A stretch of DNA of 6,439 nucleotides, taken from NCBI GenBank assembly GCA_021816165.1, contig JAKAYZ010000148.1, positions 1-6,439 of the forward strand, in the 5' to 3' direction. A model generated the notes under the pieces. That model did not search any database. It saw only the letters and a program-made list of their open reading frames with translations, and was not told the origin of the DNA. The DNA is from Planctomycetota bacterium. Lineage in GTDB: Bacteria; Planctomycetota; Phycisphaerae; WQYP01. Shown piece after piece: positions 1 through 3,756 of the stretch. A program made the position numbers and the translations under genes. Position 1 is the first letter of the stretch. Each line of letters opens with the position of its first letter.

Positions 1-617
1 ATGGCCAACCGCAGTCCGGGCCTGCCCAGATCGGCCAGCGTGCGAACATGGCCAGGGTTGCCGCGTGGCACCATGATCGCCAGATTGTTGGTGGTATAGC
101 TGATCACCGGGCCCCGTAAAATACCGTCGTGAATCAGCGTGAGTATTTTACGCTTTCCGGCGGCATACACATCGGGCCGGACTGTCCAGGTCATGTTGCC
201 AACGGTAATGGTGCCTCCAGCTTTTATTTGTCGGAGCAGGATACCGGGTGGCAGGGTTTCAGCGTAGATCTTGCCTTGAAGCCGCGGGTGAAGTTTTTCA
301 AACGCGGACACCAGTGAAGCCACGGCAAAATAATAGTTGCCACCGATATATAAAACGAGCCGGGCGGTGAATGGATCACCATGAAAATCGGCCAGATCAT
401 CCACTTCCGGAACGGTAAAGCGAAGGCCTTTGTGAACGGCGGAATTATTTTTGCCAGCGCCCCAGGGCGGAAATATCCGCTCTTGATAGGCCGGCGGCTG
501 GACCTGGCCATGCCAACCGGTGGACAGATTGCCGCGGGTGTTTGACAAGAGCAGCAGGCCGGCAGCCAAAGCCGCAGTAAGAACCGCGGAAAACCCCAAG
601 AAGCGCATGGAGGACAT
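1..617 (-). CDS. Periplasmic solute-binding protein, type 2 (ModA/sulfate-binding-like), 3' end cut by window edge
   Basis: The frame is open without a stop from the ATG at 615-617 to the left edge, giving 205 codons; the C-terminal part lies outside. Residues 1 to about 28 form a signal peptide (MRF, then a hydrophobic Ala/Leu run at 11-24) with no lipobox cysteine, so a soluble periplasmic protein is expected. A linker of about 55 residues holds a VPEVDDLADFHGDP stretch. The binding fold then seems to start at 87 (LVLYIGGNYYFAVASLV, then AFEKLHP), followed by ETLPPGIL at 120-127, and TTNNLAIMVPRGNP with a following LADLG at 175-197. The last block resembles the hinge region of molybdate/sulfate-type binding proteins. 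This is a family-level call from remembered patterns; the ligand is unknown. The start is supported by AAGGAG six bases upstream; a second in-frame ATG at 606-608 has no comparable site. The gene follows the DsrE-like gene by 10 nt and is probably co-translated with it. No ABC permease or ATPase is visible; one could lie beyond the edge. Confidence 0.75.
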   Translation of the reverse strand, partial: MSSMRFLGFSAVLTAALAAGLLLLSNTRGNLSTGWHGQVQPPAYQERIFPPWGAGKNNSAVHKGLRFTVPEVDDLADFHGDPFTARLVLYIGGNYYFAVASLVSAFEKLHPRLQGKIYAETLPPGILLRQIKAGGTITVGNMTWTVRPDVYAAGKRKILTLIHDGILRGPVISYTTNNLAIMVPRGNPGHVRTLADLGRPGLRLA

Positions 618-623
618 ATCGGA

Positions 624-629
624 CTCCTT
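624..629 (-). promoter_or_regulatory. Shine-Dalgarno AAGGAG overlapping the upstream stop codon
   Basis: On the minus strand AAGGAG lies six bases before the ATG of the solute-binding protein gene and shares two bases with the TAA (628-630) that ends the DsrE-like gene. Ribosomes finishing the first gene are placed directly on the second start, which indicates an operon and likely translational coupling. Confidence 0.8.
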
Positions 630-1452
630 ATTTGATGTACTCATAGCCAGCCAGTTGCAGCTCCGGAATGGTGGCAACAATGCCAGGTGTGAGGACTACT
701 CCCGGAATCAGGTGGTTGGTAAGGTCCGCAGCGAGTGCCTCATGGGTCAGGTGATCGGGATTATGGCCCTTGGCCATCAGGGCATGCGAAAATTCCCAGA
801 TGGCATTGTGGCAGGCCAAAAATACGATCCCGCGTTCCATGAGCAATGGTATACAATTGGCATCAGGCGAGAATAATCCATGCGGATCGTTAAAATCGGC
901 GGTGGATTTGCCTTTTTCGGCGGCGGGAATATTCAAAAACACATTGCGTTTGAATTTATTGCCGATCATGGCCGGCAGATTGTACTTTTCCCAGATCTGC
1001 TGCTGGAACAAGGCCAGGTGGCAGGTGCCATGGGTGGCGGATACCGCGAGAAAATTTGGATGCTTAAACGACCAGACCTGGGCGTTGGTGGCGTTGCGCA
1101 TGAGATTGAGCCACGGACTGGCGACATCGGTGTTGTCCCACACCTGCTTGGGGCCGCTGTGGTAATTAAGCAGCAGTGTAAGGGCTTCATGGTCCCACTG
1201 GCTGGGATGAGTAAGGATCATGGGGACGGTTTTGAAATTTCTGCGGCGCGGTGCCCGGGCCAGACTGGCCGTTAAATCTTTGAGATTTCTTGCACCGTGT
1301 GGCTCGAGCGGAGCGGCCATCGGCGCCGCGGACGCACCGGCACCGGGCAACGCCAGAAGCGCCGCTCCGGCGATTCCGCCTCTGGCCAACCAAGCCAACA
1401 TTTTTCGCCGGGGCATGGGGGTTTCCAGCAGAGTAACGGGATGGTCTTTCAT
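628..1452 (-). CDS. Tat-exported DsrE-like protein of unknown function
   Basis: A complete 274-residue protein. The N-terminus has a twin-arginine signal: PRRKML at 14-19, a hydrophobic stretch 20-36, and an AxA site (Ala40-Ser41-Ala42) suggesting cleavage after residue 42. Tat export implies folding before export, possibly with a cofactor. The mature part has an HGTCH block (141-145, Cys144), Cys200, and a FLACHNAIWEF block (211-221, Cys214). It ends with VVLTPGIVATIPELQLAGYEYIK. The arrangement ACxNA, then (V/T)PxGVxxIxxLQxxGYxYIK, is what I know from the C-terminal half of DsrE/DsrF-like proteins, where the cysteine can carry sulfane sulfur; the larger N-terminal part I do not recognise. 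Related proteins are often labelled only 'Tat' proteins. The start at 1452 is chosen because AGGAG lies six bases upstream; the internal ATG at 1414-1416 would keep the RR pair but has a poorer site. It is the first gene of a two-gene unit with the solute-binding protein. A periplasmic sulfur-handling role is inference. Confidence 0.7.
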   Translation of the reverse strand: MKDHPVTLLETPMPRRKMLAWLARGGIAGAALLALPGAGASAAPMAAPLEPHGARNLKDLTASLARAPRRRNFKTVPMILTHPSQWDHEALTLLLNYHSGPKQVWDNTDVASPWLNLMRNATNAQVWSFKHPNFLAVSATHGTCHLALFQQQIWEKYNLPAMIGNKFKRNVFLNIPAAEKGKSTADFNDPHGLFSPDANCIPLLMERGIVFLACHNAIWEFSHALMAKGHNPDHLTHEALAADLTNHLIPGVVLTPGIVATIPELQLAGYEYIK

Positions 1453-1458
1453 GGGTAA

Positions 1459-1463
1459 CTCCT
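1459..1463 (-). promoter_or_regulatory. Shine-Dalgarno AGGAG of the DsrE-like gene, preceded by a T8 run
   Basis: AGGAG on the minus strand ends six bases before the ATG at 1450-1452 and fixes that start. Immediately upstream is a run of eight T (A8 at 1464-1471 on the plus strand) within a longer U-rich leader segment, which should keep the ribosome-binding site free of structure and may help ribosome docking. Confidence 0.8.
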
Positions 1464-1613
1464 AAAAAAAACGAAAACAACAAGACCGCACATGGCACCG
1501 ATCCGGCCACAAGCCCATCGGCATGGCTCCAACATCGACCGTCCATCTGCCGTGGGAGGCGTTGACAGAAGGTGGGTCGATTACACCTCATAATTCTACG
1601 GTCCCGGCATTGT

Positions 1614-1642
1614 ATAATACAAATAGATGTTATTTATATGAA
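1614..1642 (-). promoter_or_regulatory. Candidate sigma-70-type promoter for the DsrE-like/solute-binding pair
   Basis: Read on the minus strand, TTCATA (1637-1642) and TATTAT (1614-1619) are separated by exactly 17 bases, matching four and five of six consensus positions. They sit in the AT-rich core of the only large gap upstream of the pair. Transcription would start near 1607, leaving a leader of about 155 nt. In AT-rich DNA such matches arise by chance, and a perfect TATAAT on the same strand at 1655-1660 lacks a good -35 partner, so this is tentative. Confidence 0.4.
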
Positions 1643-1737
1643 CCATGTGTTTTTATTATAAGTCCGGCCAAACCCCTCGTGGGCCGTAACCACAGAGATG
1701 CGGTGCTGACGGAACCGCCAAGGTGCGACATCTACGC

Positions 1738-3666
1738 CTAACCATCCGCTTTGGCCCGCAACTCGGCGATTGCCTGCATGATGCGGTCGGCAACCTGGTC
1801 GAGCGTGGCGTGGTCGTGCTGCCGCGGGGCAATGTGATTAAAACGCAGCGGCGCTCCATAATACAGCCGAAGCGTGCCAGACCTGAAGAAATTCCTGAAT
1901 CTGCGGCGATGTGGGCGGGTGGAATGCACGTATACGGGTACCACCGGGGCGCGGCTCATCAGGGCCAACGCTGCAATTTCCGTCCGGGCCGGTTCCAGCA
2001 GGCCGGAACGGGAGGTGCCACCTTCCGGAAACAGTCCGAGTACGCTGCCGGCCCGCAAGGCCCGCAGGGCCGGCCGAAGGCCTGATGGCTCAGCGGAGCT
2101 GCCATGGACAGGGATTGCCTGCCCCCAACGAATCAGCGGTGCCAGGAAGGTGGCATGGCAGTATTCCTGTGCAACCATCAATCGGATCAGCCGGCGCGGA
2201 CTGCTGACGAACAGGGCCAGGGGGCCAGGCATGGGGCCATGATTGCAGGCAATAATCACGGGTCCCTCGGCGGGAATGCGGCATGGACCGATGCGCCGAT
2301 AGCCATGCCACACCACCATATAGACGCGAAAAATGCGCAACATAACGGCCTGTCCGGCCGGCAGAGCCTGCCCACGGTAATAGAAAATCACCAAGCCCAT
2401 GCCCAGCAGCAGCGAAATGGTTCCCATGGCGTAAAGGAGTTTTACCACCGGCACATACATACTGGGCAGGAGTGCCATGGGGATGGTCATGGCAATGAGG
2501 CCGCCAGTGGTCACTAGATCTCGCACCCCCATGACCCGGCCGCGCATAAAATCGGGCACAATGCGCTGGAGCAGGGTATCCACACTGATAAACATGATCG
2601 ACCCGAAACATGCCGCCACCATCAGCCACAACACCATAGCGGGCCAGCTTGGGGCATGGGCGGCCAGCAGCAAACCGATACCCAGCAGCACCACGGACCA
2701 TCCAATGCCAATTTCCTTAGGAATATTCTGTTTGGCGCGGCTCACGGCCAAGGCCCCGGCAATCATCCCCAACCCGGTCAGGGCCATGGTGAAATACAAA
2801 TGCCGCGGCCCGAGGTGAAAACGCCTGTGCACGAGGCTGGGCAGACTGTTGAGAATTAAGGTGCTGATAGCAAAAAAGCCCAATTCGAGGCTTATAACCT
2901 GGAGCGGTCGGGTATGACGGCGCAGATAGCTCAGGCCCTGGCGCAGGCTGGCGCGCATGGATTTTCCACGGTTGGCCGGGGCCGGCACATCCACGCCGCG
3001 TGGCATGCGCATGGCAATGACACACGCAGCAGAGATGCAATATGTAAACGCATCCACATACATGGCGTAGGAAAGGTTGCGGGTTACCAGCCAGCCCCCC
3101 ACCAGAAAGCCGATCAGGGTCACAATGGTACCCGCCGGATTGATCCAGGCATTGGCCTGCAGCAGTTGTTGCGGATGAACGAGATTGGGCAAAATCGCGG
3201 CCCGGGCCGGCGAAAACATTTCCCCAAAAATGGACAGCACCACTTCCGAGCCAAACAGCAGCCACAGCAGTTGCGGTACGGACATCCAGTGCTGCAAGGC
3301 CGCGGCAAGCAGCACGGTACGGGCAATAACCACCAGCACCGCCCGCGAGAGATCGCAGGAAATCATGATGCGGCGCCGGGGAATACGGTCGGCGACTATG
3401 CCGGCCAGGGGGGCGAGCAGAAAAAACGGCAAAAACATCGCCAGATTCAGTTGGGCAAAATGCTGGGAATCGACCGCTTTCTGGCGGAGAATCACAATGC
3501 ACAACAACTGCAGCATCACCAGGAAATGAACCCGGTCGCCGAGTACGGATACCACATAAGAACCAAACAGCAGCAGATAATTACGGTTACGGGCCAGCGG
3601 CGGGAAGTGTGCCAGAAGGGGTGTTGGAGCCTGACCAGAGTTGATTGTGCCCCGGCCTTGCGCCAT
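1738..3666 (-). CDS. MFS transporter fused to PlsC/LPLAT-type acyltransferase (LplT/Aas-like architecture)
   Basis: A 642-residue inner-membrane fusion. Residues about 30-430 are a major-facilitator transporter with roughly twelve hydrophobic segments and the loop 2-3 motif GIVADRIPRRR at 89-99; overall it looks like the EntS/LplT side of the superfamily. Residues about 440-635 are a cytosolic acyltransferase domain: a GPVIIACNH block (468-476), FPEGGTSRSG (546-555) and APVVPVYV (573-580). In E. coli LplT flips lysophospholipids inward and Aas re-acylates them; a single fused protein would do both, and this is the inferred role. Unlike Aas, no AMP-binding acyl-ACP synthetase domain follows before the TAG stop. 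Oddities: the catalytic HX4D reads H476-GPMP-G481, so the Asp is Gly; the usual Arg after the IPV strand is absent (IPVHGSS, 518-524); and FPEG is followed by GTS rather than TRS or GRS. The acyltransferase may be weak, altered or non-catalytic. The start has GGAG seven bases upstream. It lies 76 nt after the oxidoreductase gene on the same strand. Confidence 0.85.
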   Translation of the reverse strand: MAQGRGTINSGQAPTPLLAHFPPLARNRNYLLLFGSYVVSVLGDRVHFLVMLQLLCIVILRQKAVDSQHFAQLNLAMFLPFFLLAPLAGIVADRIPRRRIMISCDLSRAVLVVIARTVLLAAALQHWMSVPQLLWLLFGSEVVLSIFGEMFSPARAAILPNLVHPQQLLQANAWINPAGTIVTLIGFLVGGWLVTRNLSYAMYVDAFTYCISAACVIAMRMPRGVDVPAPANRGKSMRASLRQGLSYLRRHTRPLQVISLELGFFAISTLILNSLPSLVHRRFHLGPRHLYFTMALTGLGMIAGALAVSRAKQNIPKEIGIGWSVVLLGIGLLLAAHAPSWPAMVLWLMVAACFGSIMFISVDTLLQRIVPDFMRGRVMGVRDLVTTGGLIAMTIPMALLPSMYVPVVKLLYAMGTISLLLGMGLVIFYYRGQALPAGQAVMLRIFRVYMVVWHGYRRIGPCRIPAEGPVIIACNHGPMPGPLALFVSSPRRLIRLMVAQEYCHATFLAPLIRWGQAIPVHGSSAEPSGLRPALRALRAGSVLGLFPEGGTSRSGLLEPARTEIAALALMSRAPVVPVYVHSTRPHRRRFRNFFRSGTLRLYYGAPLRFNHIAPRQHDHATLDQVADRIMQAIAELRAKADG

Positions 3667-3673
3667 CCATGGA

Positions 3674-3677
3674 CTCC
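3674..3677 (-). promoter_or_regulatory. Shine-Dalgarno GGAG deciding the start of the MFS-acyltransferase gene
   Basis: GGAG on the minus strand lies seven bases before the ATG at 3664-3666. A second ATG at 3668-3670, only three bases after GGAG and out of frame, is too close to be used, so the 3666 start is preferred. Confidence 0.6.
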
Positions 3678-3734
3678 AATGAGAAAGATCGGATCAACAA
3701 CCGCCGCAGGCGGATCAAACACTGTGGAACCTGT

Positions 3735-3756
3735 GCGGGGGCTTAAGGATCCCCGC
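3735..3756 (-). repeat. Inverted repeat spanning the oxidoreductase stop codon
   Basis: GCGGGG (3735-3740) and CCCCGC (3751-3756) can pair as a six-base GC stem with a ten-base loop that contains the TAA stop at 3743-3745. No T-run follows on the minus strand, so it does not look like a complete intrinsic terminator. It could be a 3'-end stabilising hairpin or partial attenuator between the two genes, or chance in GC-rich DNA. Confidence 0.35.

Larger units (their letters stand above)
1453..1737. other. Intergenic region with AT-rich core between transporter-acyltransferase and DsrE-like genes
   Basis: No convincing gene is present in these 285 bases. The stretch 1611-1662 is strikingly AT-rich against its GC-rich surroundings and holds several TATAAT-like hexamers on both strands. 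Just after the transporter-acyltransferase stop there is a weak inverted repeat (GCGGT/ACCGC at 1700-1704 and 1714-1718, 9-nt loop) with no following T-run on the minus strand, so it is a poor intrinsic terminator. The part proximal to the DsrE-like gene (about 1465-1600) would be a leader of roughly 150 nt if the promoter called here is used; no known riboswitch was recognised in it. Confidence 0.6.

Noticed and set aside
520..1275. Plus-strand open frames (520-876, 770-1165, 880-1275) opposite the DsrE-like gene
   Set aside because: They overlap each other and a minus-strand gene with a good ribosome-binding site, a Tat signal and conserved-looking blocks; no family was recognised in them.
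1464..1500. T8 run on the minus strand as an intrinsic terminator
   Set aside because: No stable stem precedes it and it sits directly before the ribosome-binding site of the DsrE-like gene, so a U-rich leader is the better reading.
1187..1591. Minus-strand frame of 134 codons overlapping the DsrE-like start and leader
   Set aside because: It runs in another frame of the same strand, is rich in Arg/Cys/Pro as frame-shifted GC-rich DNA usually is, and lacks a convincing ribosome-binding site.
1562..1594. Perfect TTGACA on the plus strand (1562-1567) followed by CATAAT (1589-1594)
   Set aside because: The spacer is 21 bases, too long for a sigma-70 promoter, and no plus-strand gene follows.
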